From an uncultured Lachnospiraceae bacterium (GTDB lineage Bacteria > Bacillota > Clostridia > Lachnospirales > Lachnospiraceae), in assembly GCA_947625015.1 (NCBI GenBank), contig CANQMR010000024.1, positions 1 to 54,180 of the forward strand: a stretch of DNA of 54,180 nt. The letters run 5' to 3'. Position numbers and translations under genes: made by a program. This document shows, piece after piece, positions 43,179 to 52,498 of this stretch (position 1 is its first letter; every line of letters begins with the position of its first letter). The notes under the pieces were generated by a model, which saw only the letters and a list, made by a program, of their open reading frames with translations, was not told the DNA's origin and ran no database searches.

Positions 43179-44103
43179 GGCTGCCCTCCTTCGCTTTTTT
43201 TAATCCCTCTTCCAAACATACCTCCGGATAAAATCCTAATAGTTTTTTTGCTTTTGTAATATCAGGCACATTATCTACACCGGAAATTTTGTTAAGTATA
43301 TTGTAATGAAACTTCTCATTGTATATTTCGGCCATCATATCTACAAGTTGTTCCATAGATATGCTCTCATTTCCGGCAATATTATATATCCCCTCTGGTG
43401 CAGTACAATTCATACTAATCATAATAGCTTGTACCGCATCATCAACATACAAAAAGCGTCTTTTTTCTTTTCCGTCACTCCATATATCAAATTTTTCTTT
43501 ATTTAAAATTGCCTTTCTTATAATAGGAATAACCCGGACAATCGGTTCGTCCGGGCCGTATACCTGAGCAAACCGCAACATAATACATTTTGCCTCGTTC
43601 TCTTGGCAAATAGCTTTCGCATAAAATTCACCACAATATTTAGCTAATCCATAAGGAGTTGCCACCTGCGGTGCCATTTCCTCGGTAAAATTATATATAT
43701 CACATTTTCCCAAAACATCTACACTACTTACATATATTAGCGTTGATGATTTTTGCACAAAAGTCATAGCAAAATTTACGAATGGCTGAAGCGTTGATAC
43801 AAAAGCGTCCTGATAATTTTCTTTTTCTTGTCCCTTAAGGGGAATATTGGCCGCTAAATAAATTAATATATCATATGTACCTTGAAAATCTTTTAATATT
43901 TTTTCATCACATAAATCTGCGGTTATATATTTAGTATATTTCCCATCGTCTATTTTTTTTCTCGTGATAACTGTAGAAGATATTTTATATTCTTCTAACA
44001 TTTTTATTAACTGTTTTCCTATAAAACCCGTCCCGCCGGCTATCAAAATATTTTTATCTTTTAAATCATCCCAATCAATTTTTTCTTCCCATTTATATTT
44101 CAT
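43171..44103 (-). CDS. NAD-dependent nucleotide-sugar epimerase/dehydratase
   Basis: A 310-residue extended SDR: IAGGTGFIGKQL binds NAD, YVSSVDVLG, YGLAK is the catalytic Tyr-x-x-x-Lys, then RFAQVYGPDEP and RRFLYVDDAVQA. It likely epimerises, reduces or dehydrates a nucleotide sugar. The start ATG at 44103 is preferred to upstream in-frame codons; AGGAG lies 12 bases before it, within the end of the ATP-grasp gene, and the two coding regions overlap by 11 bases. It is the middle of a three-gene coupled cassette. Confidence 0.82.
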   Translation of the reverse strand: MKYKWEEKIDWDDLKDKNILIAGGTGFIGKQLIKMLEEYKISSTVITRKKIDDGKYTKYITADLCDEKILKDFQGTYDILIYLAANIPLKGQEKENYQDAFVSTLQPFVNFAMTFVQKSSTLIYVSSVDVLGKCDIYNFTEEMAPQVATPYGLAKYCGEFYAKAICQENEAKCIMLRFAQVYGPDEPIVRVIPIIRKAILNKEKFDIWSDGKEKRRFLYVDDAVQAIMISMNCTAPEGIYNIAGNESISMEQLVDMMAEIYNEKFHYNILNKISGVDNVPDITKAKKLLGFYPEVCLEEGLKKAKEGSHE

Positions 44104-45037
44104 AAGTTTCATATCTCCTAACATAATTTTTTCCAATAATTATATTGCCAAATTGGCATTTTGCATTATCTGCTATATTAATACTTTCTTGAGCAAGGTT
44201 GCAGCCGGCCAAAAAAGAATAATAACTTCCGGCAGAAAATCTCGGATTAATTTCGACAACTTGTACCCTGTCATCTAAAACAAAAAATTCTATGTTTATA
44301 ACACCGTTAAGGTTTAATTTTTCTGCTATTTCATAACAAATTTCCTCAACATGTTTATTTTTAACGGTTTTTACTGCTATCCCACAACCATTTTTGTTCC
44401 TGAGCAATTCCTCTCTTTGTATACAAGCAAATTGATGATATTGATAATTTTGTACCACATCCGCAGTAATAAATGCACCATGGGCAACCTCCTGCACAAT
44501 ACATTTTTGCAGATCCTCCTGCCTTTGCAATTCATTTTGATTATAAATTATTCTACAGCCATTACTTGCCCTGCCTTCTATTGGTTTGATAAAAACCGGA
44601 TATTCAATTTTTTCATTGCATACATCATATGTCTTAATGGCACATTCTGGCATATTTAAAGCCATCCATCTATTAAATTTATCTTTATAATGACATATAT
44701 TTATCAACTTTTGATTTGGTATACATAAATTAACACCATTATTTTTAAATTTTTCCCTGTTTTGGGAATAAATCATTACCTCTTCATCTATGCTCGGAAT
44801 TATATATTCCACTTGATGTTTTTTGCAAAAATCAAAAACAAATTCTAGAAATTCGCCTTGTCTTTCTACTGACGACGGGAATTTATAAAATTCATTAACA
44901 TCCTTTGAAGTGGCAATTAACGTCGCATCATTAATATCAGCACCTAAAATATAATACGATTCATTACTACTTTTTAATTCCTGCACTATAGATGTAGCAG
45001 TAATTGTTCCTAATGCAGTAACTAAAACCTTTTTCAT
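44093..45037 (-). CDS. ATP-grasp ligase
   Basis: A 314-residue ATP-grasp protein of the carbamoyl-phosphate synthase-like type: VLVTALGTITATSIVQEL at the start, the YKDKFNRW lid region, PVFIKPIEGRASNGC (ATP loop), and VQVVEINPRFSAGS with the metal-binding Glu and Asn. These enzymes join a carboxylate to an amine or thiol with ATP. In a glycan locus it may attach an amino acid or other acid to an amino sugar (inference). GGAGG precedes the ATG. It is the first gene of the cassette with the epimerase and aminotransferase. Strongly A/T rich. Confidence 0.8.
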   Translation of the reverse strand: MKKVLVTALGTITATSIVQELKSSNESYYILGADINDATLIATSKDVNEFYKFPSSVERQGEFLEFVFDFCKKHQVEYIIPSIDEEVMIYSQNREKFKNNGVNLCIPNQKLINICHYKDKFNRWMALNMPECAIKTYDVCNEKIEYPVFIKPIEGRASNGCRIIYNQNELQRQEDLQKCIVQEVAHGAFITADVVQNYQYHQFACIQREELLRNKNGCGIAVKTVKNKHVEEICYEIAEKLNLNGVINIEFFVLDDRVQVVEINPRFSAGSYYSFLAGCNLAQESINIADNAKCQFGNIIIGKNYVRRYETYEI

Positions 45038-45373
45038 TGTTTTCCTCCATCCACTTTTATATCACTAACTTCACAATATATAATAAACATGCTCTAAATA
45101 AAATATCTTTACATTCTTCTAATGCGATAAGTTGACATCGCAATTTTACTTGTAATTGCATTGGACAAGCGACGCAAATCACGCCGATATATTAAATAAA
45201 TAACAGAAGCATCATCTTATGAAATGGCAACGCACATATAACATTTAAGATCTTGATGTGCACATCTTGATTTTCTTATATTATACTATATCAAGTATAT
45301 CAATCAATTGTCAATAAATTGTGGATAGTGTAAATCCTACAGTAAATTTACGCTATCTCAAGTATACATATGG
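45038..45373. promoter_or_regulatory. Divergent intergenic region with palindromes
   Basis: Between the ATP-grasp gene (-) and the aminotransferase gene (+) lie about 400 non-coding bases. They contain a perfect 12-base palindrome GATGTGCACATC (45255-45266), an inverted repeat GATAGTGTAAAT/ATTTACGCTATC (45324-45335 and 45346-45357, one G-T wobble) directly upstream of the + promoter, and a direct repeat CTATATCAAGTATA/CTATCTCAAGTATA (45286-45299 and 45353-45366). This looks like operator sequence for an unknown regulator. No gene or RNA was recognised. Confidence 0.45.
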
Positions 45374-45402
45374 TTGAATATATCAGTTAATTTTGGTAAA
45401 AT
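45374..45402 (+). promoter_or_regulatory. Promoter of the dTDP-amino-sugar gene pair
   Basis: TTGAAT (45374-45379), 17 bases, TAAAAT (45397-45402), about 33 bases before the aminotransferase ATG. The inverted repeat at 45324-45357 ends 16 bases upstream of the -35, a usual place for an activator or roadblock repressor. Confidence 0.65.
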
Positions 45403-45434
45403 ATTGATAAAATAATATATGGAATGCGGTAGTA

Positions 45435-46529
45435 ATGAAAGTAAATTTTAATGTATTAGACAGACAATTTAATATGTATAAGCAAGAATATTTAGATGCG
45501 GTAGTCCATTGCCTTGAATCCGGCTGGTATGTGCTTGGAAAAAATGTTGAACAATTTGAAAAAAACTTTGCGCAATTTTTAGGGTGTAAGTATTGTATTG
45601 GCGTCAACTCAGGATTGGACGCATTAATTTTAAGTATACGGGCATTGGGGATTGGTAAAGGAGACGAGGTCATTGTACCAGCAAATACATATATTGCTAC
45701 CGTATTAGGTATTACGGAGAATGGTGCAACGCCGGTGTTTGTAGAGCCTGACGAATATTATAATCTGGATGCTGACAGAATTGAGGAAGCAATTACGGAA
45801 AGAACGAAAGCTATTTTGGTTGTTCATTTGTATGGACAGGCAGCGAATATGAACAAGATTTGTGAGATTGCCGATAAATACAATTTAAAGCTGGTGGAGG
45901 ATTGCGCCCAATCGCATGGCGCTTGCTTTGATGGAAAAATGACAGGAACGTTTGGAGACATAGGTTGTTTTAGCTTTTATCCGACAAAGAATTTAGGGGC
46001 CTTTGGTGATGGGGGCGCTTTGGTTACCAATAATTCAAAAATTGCAAAGACTTTGAAAATGCTTAGAAATTATGGAAGCGAGAAGAAATATTATAATGAA
46101 ATAGAGGGAATTAATTCCAGACTTGACGAGGTACAGGCGGCATTGTTAAATGTGAAATTAACACATTTAAAAGAGCTAAATTCAGAGCGGGAAAAGATTG
46201 CGAAGTATTACTTAACTCATATAGATAATGAACAAATAATATTACCTCAAATACGGGAAAAGGCAGATCATGTATGGCATGTGTTCGTAGTAAGAACACA
46301 GGAAAGGGATAAATTGCAGAATTTTTTGGCGGAGAAGGGAATAAGTACACAGATTCATTATCCGATTCCGCCGCATATGGCACAGTGTTATTCGTGGATG
46401 GGAATTTCAAAGGGGAGATACCCTGTTACTGAAGGATATGCCGACCAGATATTAAGCCTTCCGTTATACAATGGAATGCGTATTGAAGAAATGGAATATG
46501 TTTCAGATGCGCTGAATGATTATATGTGA
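45435..46529 (+). CDS. dTDP-3-keto-6-deoxyhexose aminotransferase (FdtB/QdtB-like)
   Basis: A 364-residue DegT/DnrJ/EryC1 aminotransferase: [40 protein letters not shown] and [15 protein letters not shown] with PLP Lys185. The [10 protein letters not shown] form is typical of enzymes acting on the 3-keto group, such as FdtB and QdtB. The next gene encodes the matching 3,4-ketoisomerase, so the product is probably dTDP-3-amino-3,6-dideoxy-glucose or -galactose. The dTDP-4-keto-6-deoxyglucose substrate needs RmlA and RmlB, not in the window. It has its own promoter. Confidence 0.87.
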   Translation: MKVNFNVLDRQFNMYKQEYLDAVVHCLESGWYVLGKNVEQFEKNFAQFLGCKYCIGVNSGLDALILSIRALGIGKGDEVIVPANTYIATVLGITENGATPVFVEPDEYYNLDADRIEEAITERTKAILVVHLYGQAANMNKICEIADKYNLKLVEDCAQSHGACFDGKMTGTFGDIGCFSFYPTKNLGAFGDGGALVTNNSKIAKTLKMLRNYGSEKKYYNEIEGINSRLDEVQAALLNVKLTHLKELNSEREKIAKYYLTHIDNEQIILPQIREKADHVWHVFVVRTQERDKLQNFLAEKGISTQIHYPIPPHMAQCYSWMGISKGRYPVTEGYADQILSLPLYNGMRIEEMEYVSDALNDYM

Positions 46530-46562
46530 CAGGCGGACTTTAGAAGGGAGTTATGAAAGGCT

Positions 46563-46964
46563 ATGCAGATTGTAAAATACCAATTTCAACAACATGGAGA
46601 TGAAAGAGGGCAATTGGTTGCACTGGAGGAATTTAATGATATTCCCTTTAAAATAAAAAGGGTTTATTATATGTATGATACAGGGGAAGGCGTGACAAGG
46701 GGATATCATGCTCACAAATCCTTAGAACAAATATTAATCTGTATACATGGCTCCTGTAAAGTTTTGCTTGATAATGGGAAAGAAAAGAAAAAGGTATTTT
46801 TGGAAAAGCCGTATGAAGGCCTTTATGTACCCAATAATATGTGGCGGGAAATGTATGATTTTTCTCCGGATGCAGTGCTTATGTGCCTGGCGTCAGAGGT
46901 GTATAATGAAGAAGATTATATTAGAGATTACGAAGAATTTTTAAAATTTATAAATAGAAAGTAG
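46563..46964 (+). CDS. dTDP-6-deoxy-hexose 3,4-ketoisomerase (FdtA/QdtA, WxcM-like)
   Basis: A 133-residue cupin of the WxcM/FdtA/QdtA family, which shifts the keto group of dTDP-4-keto-6-deoxyglucose from C4 to C3. It shows HGDERGQLVALEE near the N terminus, the active-site RGYHAHKSLEQ (His49, His51) and YVPNNMWREM. Length is normal. It follows the aminotransferase by 33 bases with GGGAG in the gap, and the pair ends at the terminator at 47047. No FdtC/QdtC acetyltransferase follows; the CatB-like domain at 26294-28348 is a conceivable substitute (inference). FdtA and QdtA cannot be separated by eye. Confidence 0.87.
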   Translation: MQIVKYQFQQHGDERGQLVALEEFNDIPFKIKRVYYMYDTGEGVTRGYHAHKSLEQILICIHGSCKVLLDNGKEKKKVFLEKPYEGLYVPNNMWREMYDFSPDAVLMCLASEVYNEEDYIRDYEEFLKFINRK

Positions 46965-47046
46965 GATGTTAGAGAGTCTGTTTCCCTTTCCCTTCCAGGC
47001 ATAATATTGAAAGCTACGGAAATGGCAGAAAAAGAATGTAAAAACA

Positions 47047-47079
47047 GGGCCTGCGCTTCACCGCGCAAGCCCTATTTTT
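47047..47079. terminator. Bidirectional terminator overlapping a coding end
   Basis: GGGCCTGCGC (47047-47056), loop TTCACC, GCGCAAGCCC (47063-47072), then TATTTTT. On the other strand the stem is followed by TGTTTTT, so it works both ways for the converging genes. The last codons and stop (47058-47060) of the - strand glycosyltransferase lie in the stem and loop. Confidence 0.85.
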
Positions 47080-49313
47080 AACATCTCCGCCAGCTTTATC
47101 TTATAGCTGTGTCTCTCCCGCACCTTTTTCTGGCCGTTAGCGGCAATTTCCATTCGCTCGTCTTCGTGCTCCAAATAATAGGCAATCTGGGCTAAGAGGT
47201 CTTCCTGGCTCTCATAGGCCGCAAGGTCCTTTCCAATCTCAAAAATCTCCGGAAGCTCTGCCTGGTAATTCGTGAGCAGGAATCCTCCGGCCCCCATAAT
47301 ATCAAAGATGCGTAAGGGCAGGCCGGTGCGGATTGGCCGGTTGGTCATATTCAGGTTAATCTTGCTGCATTTAAATATCTGGGGCATCATATTTACAGAA
47401 TCCGCCCCGCCCCGGTTGTGAATGTGGGGCAGCATGGATACATCGCTTAGGGTATAGATGTCCATGTTAAAATGCTCGGATATATTTTTAAGGGTTAAAA
47501 GCCGTTCCTGTTCGGTGCATTTGTAGCCGATATAGGTGTCTGCAATGATGGCTTTGGTATCCTCCTCATAGTCCGGTCCTAGAGGATACCAGTCGGCCCA
47601 TTCCTTAAACTGTCGGCAGAAATCCTCATTTAATGAATCTTCAATAAAGTTATATCCATAGACATTTAACTGGGCTTTAATCAGTCCGTCCACATATCCG
47701 GAAATATAATCCGGCACGTTTTCCAGCTGGTTGTAGCGGCATTTTTCCGCATAGGTGGAACCGATAAAGGAGATATCGCAGTCGTGCCGCTTATGGTCTT
47801 CTTCAGTCAGGCGGATGGAGTTCCAGGCTTCGTAATCGCAGGCCAACGGCATGTGGAAAATGCAGTCCGGGTTTTTGGGGTGAAATTTTTCGTACTGGCT
47901 TTTATCAAACATAAAAATCCGGTTCCATGGATTTTTAATGGTCTCGGAATACAGCTGAAAGCAGGGGTTGTCCACAGTCCAGCAGAGATAGGGCACCTTC
48001 ATGACGTTGCACACTCTGGATACGATCGGAATGAAATTGACGGTAAAGACGCAGTCGTACCGTTTTTTCTTAAGGGTGGCGGCCAGCTCGTTGAGATACC
48101 CCTGATCGTAATCCACGCTGTCAAACAGCCGCGTCATATAATCGATCCGGTGTCCTAACTGCTGGAAGCCATGGTCTATTCCGGTCTCGCATATGCTGGT
48201 CCATTTGCAGAACAGGATATGCAGGGGCCGGGCTTTGGAAGCCTTGTTCCTTCCTGCGGTTGAGCGCTCCGTTTTGGCGTTTTCGCCGGTTCCCCATTTT
48301 TCCAGCATTTGTTCCTTTAAGTCCAACAGGGTAGGTTCATCTAAAAGATGGTCGAGAAGCTTTAACATCAGATTGTCAAAGGCATTGCTCTCCCATTGCC
48401 GGTAAGGATTCGTCCGGTAGTCGGGTACCAGCTCCAGGACTGTTTCCCGCATTTGCAGATAACAGGAATAGGCGCGCTCCGGAAATTCCTGAAACACCTC
48501 CCACAGCATGTAGATATAGTATTTTTCCAGAAACAGCCATTCCACAGCAGCCTTGTTTTCTTTATCCAGTCCCCGCTCCCGGCAGGTCTGAAGGAAGCCT
48601 AAGGCAATATCCATCTTGTCAAACTGATACTCCTGGCTGCGCCGCTGTACCGTACCCTCCGGGTTGACAAAATAGTGATAAAGGGCTTCGTCGATGCGGT
48701 AATAGGATTTTGCATATAAGAAAGCCAGATAGCAGAAGAAGATATCCTCGTACCGGATCTGCTCCGGGCAGAAAATATCGTTCTCTACTAAGAAAGATTT
48801 CTTGAAGACCTTATTCCATAGGGCAGTCAGTCCCACCTGGGTGCCGATAAATTCATCTTTTGCGGCTTTGTCCGATAAATCCAGATAGCCGGGCTTGCCT
48901 AGCTTCTTCACAGGGGATTTGTGATTTTCGCTGCGGGCTAAATCCCAGCGGCATTCCACAAAATCGCAGTCGTATTTTTCCATGGCGGAGAGCATTTCCT
49001 CAAACATGGTAATGTCCACCCAGTCATCGGAATCCACATAGCCGATGTAAGGGGTGGAAGCGTATTCCAAGGCCACGTTTCTTGCGGCGCCCTGCCGCCG
49101 GTTCTCGGTAAAATTGATGACGATGATATTGTCGGGATATTGCTGCTCCAAATCCGTAAGCTTGTCAAGGGTGCCGTCTGTGGAGGCGTCATTGACAAAA
49201 ATCAGCTCCATATGCTCAAAACCCAAGGTCTGCCGGTGTAGGCTTTGAAAGCATCGGTCCAGATATTTCTCTACATTGTAACAGGGAATGATAATACTGA
49301 TTTTCTTGTCCAT
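47058..49313 (-). CDS. Two-domain glycosyltransferase: GT2 plus CgeB/DUF3880-like GT-B
   Basis: A 751-residue protein. Residues 1 to about 330 are GT2: IIIPCYNVEKYLDRC, IFVNDASTDGT and YVDSDDWVD, similar to the genes at 25273 and 38215. After a basic linker near 345-360, about 365-751 resembles CgeB/DUF3880-type GT-B enzymes: HILFCKWTSICETG, YLCWTVDNPCF, DISFIGSTYAEK, SKINLNMTNRPI and GLPLRIFDIMGAGGFLL with the terminal DLLAQIAYYLEH. Two transferase activities in one chain suggest synthesis of a disaccharide unit. GGAGG precedes the ATG. It is much more G/C rich than its neighbours in the island. Confidence 0.85.
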   Translation of the reverse strand: MDKKISIIIPCYNVEKYLDRCFQSLHRQTLGFEHMELIFVNDASTDGTLDKLTDLEQQYPDNIIVINFTENRRQGAARNVALEYASTPYIGYVDSDDWVDITMFEEMLSAMEKYDCDFVECRWDLARSENHKSPVKKLGKPGYLDLSDKAAKDEFIGTQVGLTALWNKVFKKSFLVENDIFCPEQIRYEDIFFCYLAFLYAKSYYRIDEALYHYFVNPEGTVQRRSQEYQFDKMDIALGFLQTCRERGLDKENKAAVEWLFLEKYYIYMLWEVFQEFPERAYSCYLQMRETVLELVPDYRTNPYRQWESNAFDNLMLKLLDHLLDEPTLLDLKEQMLEKWGTGENAKTERSTAGRNKASKARPLHILFCKWTSICETGIDHGFQQLGHRIDYMTRLFDSVDYDQGYLNELAATLKKKRYDCVFTVNFIPIVSRVCNVMKVPYLCWTVDNPCFQLYSETIKNPWNRIFMFDKSQYEKFHPKNPDCIFHMPLACDYEAWNSIRLTEEDHKRHDCDISFIGSTYAEKCRYNQLENVPDYISGYVDGLIKAQLNVYGYNFIEDSLNEDFCRQFKEWADWYPLGPDYEEDTKAIIADTYIGYKCTEQERLLTLKNISEHFNMDIYTLSDVSMLPHIHNRGGADSVNMMPQIFKCSKINLNMTNRPIRTGLPLRIFDIMGAGGFLLTNYQAELPEIFEIGKDLAAYESQEDLLAQIAYYLEHEDERMEIAANGQKKVRERHSYKIKLAEMLKIGLAR

Positions 49314-49341
49314 TGGCGCCTCCTTAAATCATTATGGATTC

Positions 49342-49350
49342 AGTATAGCA
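49342..49350 (-). promoter_or_regulatory. Possible extended -10 promoter for the two-domain glycosyltransferase
   Basis: On the - strand TGCTATACT forms an extended -10 element about 25 bases before the start codon region. No good -35 is visible (CTGGAA at best). It is back to back with the valS promoter. Confidence 0.35.
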
Positions 49351-49414
49351 CAGGCAGACCGATTTTTCCAGTAAGGTATGGCCGTTTTGCAATATAAAGT
49401 TTCTTCAACCCCTC

Positions 49415-49443
49415 TTGACATTTTATCTTCAATATTTTATAGT
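49415..49443 (+). promoter_or_regulatory. Promoter of valS leader
   Basis: TTGACA (49415-49420), 17 bases, TATAGT (49438-49443), identical in both hexamers to the promoter at 84-112. Transcription would begin near 49450, giving a leader of about 315 bases that contains the T-box. Confidence 0.8.
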
Positions 49444-49450
49444 TAAATCT

Positions 49451-49724
49451 GATTTGAAAAAGGTAGTGAGAAAGAGGAGTAGAAGCCGTTCCTTGCCAGA
49501 GAGAATAACCCGCAGGCTGGAAGGTTATTTCAAGAAGAAGACTTTGAAGGTAGCTTTTGAACTGCATGGCTGAAGGCTGTATTGCCGCCTTTGCAAAGCG
49601 TATAAGGAGCGTTTGCAGCATATAGGTCATGACGATTCGTCCCCGTTACAGGACAAGATGAGTGACAAATTAAGGTGGTACCGCGGATTTTCGCCCTTTA
49701 TCGGCAACGATAGAGGGCTTTTTT
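49451..49724 (+). promoter_or_regulatory. T-box leader (valine-tRNA sensing) of valS
   Basis: The conserved T-box sequence AAGGTGGTACCGCGG is at 49672-49686, followed directly by a terminator. The upstream leader is long enough for Stem I; a GTA (Val) at 49550-49552 after TTGAAG is a candidate specifier codon. T-box leaders read through only when the cognate tRNA is uncharged, so valS is induced by lack of Val-tRNA. The T-box is certain; the specifier position is my reading and was not folded. Confidence 0.92.
49693..49724 (+). terminator. T-box terminator hairpin
   Basis: GCCCTTTATCG and CGATAGAGGGC form an 11-bp stem with one U-G wobble around a short loop at about 49704-49707, followed by six T. 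The stem starts just after the T-box antiterminator sequence, the expected arrangement. Confidence 0.88.
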
Positions 49725-49766
49725 ATTGGCCGGAATACAGCGTTATATGTGAAAAGGAGAGAGATT

Positions 49767-52412
49767 ATGCCAAAGGAATTAGAAAAGACCTACAACCCTT
49801 CGGAAATCGAAGACAGGATTTACAAGAACTGGTTAGACAAAAAATATTTCCATGCCGAGGTGGATCGGAGTAAGAAACCGTTTACCATTGTCATGCCGCC
49901 GCCGAACATTACGGGACAGCTTCATATGGGACATGCCCTGGATAACACAATGCAGGATATTTTAATCCGTTATAAGAGAATGCAGGGCTATAATGCGTTA
50001 TGGCAGCCGGGAACGGACCATGCGGCCATTGCCACAGAGGTTAAGATTATCGAGTCCTTAAAGGAGCAGGGCATTGATAAGGAAGACCTCGGCCGGGAAG
50101 GGTTTCTGGAAAAGGCATGGGAGTGGAGAAGAGAGTACGGCGGACGGATTATCAATCAGTTAAAGAAGTTAGGCTCCTCCGCCGATTGGGACAGAGAGCG
50201 TTTTACCATGGACGAGGGGAACAACGAGGCGGTCAACGAGGTGTTCTGCAAGCTCTATGAAAAGGGCTGGATTTACAAGGGCTCCCGGATTGTCAACTGG
50301 TGTCCGGTGTGCCAGACCACCATATCCGACGCGGAAGTGGAGCATGTGGACCAAGACGGCTTTTTCTGGCATATTAATTATCCGATTGTCGGCGAGGAGG
50401 GCCGTTTCGTGGAGATTGCCACGACCCGTCCGGAAACCCTGCTTGGAGATACGGCGGTGGCGGTGAATCCGGAGGATGAGCGGTATACGGATATTATAGG
50501 CAAAATGTTGGAGCTGCCGCTTACGGGCAGGCAGATTCCGGTAATTGCAGACGCCTATGTGGATAAGGAGTTTGGAACCGGCTGTGTGAAGATTACCCCG
50601 GCGCATGACCCCAACGATTTCGAGGTGGGTAAGCGCCACAATTTAGAGGAAATCAACATAATGAATGACGACGCCACCATTAACGCCATAGGCGGCAAAT
50701 ACGCCGGTATGGACCGCTATGAGGCGAGAAAGGCAATGGTTGCAGATTTGGAGGCAGCGGGACTGTTGGTAAAGGTGGTTCCCCACAGCCATAACGTAGG
50801 TACGCATGACCGCTGTAAAACGACGGTGGAGCCGTTAGTCAAACCGCAGTGGTTTGTGAAAATGTCAGAGATGGCAAAGCCCGCTTTGGAAGCGGTGAAG
50901 AGTGGGGAATTGAAACTGATTCCCGAACGGATGAATAAAAATTACTATAACTGGCTGGAAAATATACGCGACTGGTGCGTATCGAGACAGCTCTGGTGGG
51001 GACACCGGATTCCGGCATATTACTGTCAGGACTGCGGCGAGATTACCGTAGCCAGAGAGGCGGTCTCTATCTGCCCGAAATGCGGTTCTTCCAATATGAA
51101 GCAGGATGAGGACACGCTGGATACCTGGTTTTCTTCCGCGCTGTGGCCGTTTTCAACGCTTGGCTGGCCGCAAAAGACGGAGGAGATGGATTATTTCTTC
51201 CCAACGGACGTGCTGGTAACGGGTTATGATATCATTTTCTTCTGGGTAATCCGAATGGTATTTTCTTCTCTGGAACAGACCGGCAAGCTGCCCTTCCATA
51301 CAGTGCTGTTCCATGGCCTGGTAAGGGATGAGCAGGGAAGAAAGATGTCTAAGTCCCTGGGAAATGGCATTGACCCGCTGGAGGTTATCGACAAATATGG
51401 CGCCGACGCCTTGCGGTTTACATTGATTACCGGAAATGCGCCGGGCAATGATATGCGTTTTTACTGGGAGAGAGTGGAGGCCAGCCGGAATTTTGCCAAT
51501 AAGGTGTGGAATGCCTCACGCTTTATTATGATGAATATGGAAAAGGCGGGGGAGAAAGATGTGGATTTGTCCTCGCTGACGCTGGCTGACCGCTGGATTC
51601 TATCCAAAGTCAATACGCTTGCTAAGGATATGACGGAAAACTTAGATAAATATGAGCTGGGAATTGCGGCCTCTAAGGTATATGATTTTATCTGGGAGGA
51701 GTTCTGCGACTGGTACATTGAGATGGTAAAGCCGAGACTTTACAGCGATACGGATAATACCAAGGCAGCGGCCCTCTGGACGTTGAAGACGGTGCTTGGC
51801 AACGCCTTAAAGCTGTTACACCCATATATGCCTTTTGTTACCGAGGAGATTTATACAAACCTCATGGAAGATGAGGAGTCCATTATGATTGCGCCATGGC
51901 CGGAATTTAAGGACGAGTGGAATTTTGCGCAGGACGAGCAGGCTGTGGACACGATTAAGGACGCGGTAAGGGGAATCCGGAATCTGCGGGCGGAAATGAA
52001 TGTGCCGAACAGTAAGAAGGCGACGGTGTATGTGGTCTCTGAAAAAGAAGAGGTCAGAAAAATCTTTGAGGATGCGAAAGTGTTCTTTGCCACATTGGGA
52101 TTTGCCTCAGAAGTGTTTGTGCAGGCGGACAAGGCGGGAATTGCCGATGACGCAGTATCAACGGTAATCCATGACGCAGTGGTCTATATGCCTTTTGCAG
52201 AGCTGGTGGATATTGCAAAAGAAATCGAGCGCCTCAAAAAAGAACAGAAGCGCTTAGAGGGAGAAATCAAGCGGTGTAGCAGCATGCTGAACAATCCGAA
52301 TTTTGTGGGCAAGGCGCCGGAGGCAAAGATTGCCGAGGAGAAAGAAAAGCTTGCAAAATACACAGGTATGCTGGAGACGGTGGAGGAACGGTTAAGTCAG
52401 CTTGAGAAGTAA
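49767..52412 (+). CDS. valS: Valyl-tRNA synthetase
   Basis: An 881-residue class I synthetase charging tRNA-Val. It has [13 protein letters not shown] with the HIGH motif as HMGH (53-56), the KMSKS motif (526-530), [16 protein letters not shown] of the editing domain, [16 protein letters not shown] and a zinc-like CQDCGE...CPKCGS pair, and a C-terminal coiled coil ([19 protein letters not shown]) usual in ValS. AAGGAGAG selects ATG 49767 over the in-frame GTG at 49749. It is controlled by the T-box upstream. This marks the housekeeping boundary of the glycan island. Confidence 0.97.
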   Translation: MPKELEKTYNPSEIEDRIYKNWLDKKYFHAEVDRSKKPFTIVMPPPNITGQLHMGHALDNTMQDILIRYKRMQGYNALWQPGTDHAAIATEVKIIESLKEQGIDKEDLGREGFLEKAWEWRREYGGRIINQLKKLGSSADWDRERFTMDEGNNEAVNEVFCKLYEKGWIYKGSRIVNWCPVCQTTISDAEVEHVDQDGFFWHINYPIVGEEGRFVEIATTRPETLLGDTAVAVNPEDERYTDIIGKMLELPLTGRQIPVIADAYVDKEFGTGCVKITPAHDPNDFEVGKRHNLEEINIMNDDATINAIGGKYAGMDRYEARKAMVADLEAAGLLVKVVPHSHNVGTHDRCKTTVEPLVKPQWFVKMSEMAKPALEAVKSGELKLIPERMNKNYYNWLENIRDWCVSRQLWWGHRIPAYYCQDCGEITVAREAVSICPKCGSSNMKQDEDTLDTWFSSALWPFSTLGWPQKTEEMDYFFPTDVLVTGYDIIFFWVIRMVFSSLEQTGKLPFHTVLFHGLVRDEQGRKMSKSLGNGIDPLEVIDKYGADALRFTLITGNAPGNDMRFYWERVEASRNFANKVWNASRFIMMNMEKAGEKDVDLSSLTLADRWILSKVNTLAKDMTENLDKYELGIAASKVYDFIWEEFCDWYIEMVKPRLYSDTDNTKAAALWTLKTVLGNALKLLHPYMPFVTEEIYTNLMEDEESIMIAPWPEFKDEWNFAQDEQAVDTIKDAVRGIRNLRAEMNVPNSKKATVYVVSEKEEVRKIFEDAKVFFATLGFASEVFVQADKAGIADDAVSTVIHDAVVYMPFAELVDIAKEIERLKKEQKRLEGEIKRCSSMLNNPNFVGKAPEAKIAEEKEKLAKYTGMLETVEERLSQLEK

Positions 52413-52498
52413 TTCCGGCTTTTGCTTCGGGCACAGTACGGCCTGATGATATATGCTAAAAGTTATAAACAAACAATAGGAAGAAAAGGAGAGAAAAT

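Noticed and set aside
45183-45190. GCCGATAT resembling the -10 of the flagellar sigma-28 promoter
   Set aside because: There is no TAAA-like -35 at the right spacing, and a good sigma-A promoter lies closer to the gene.
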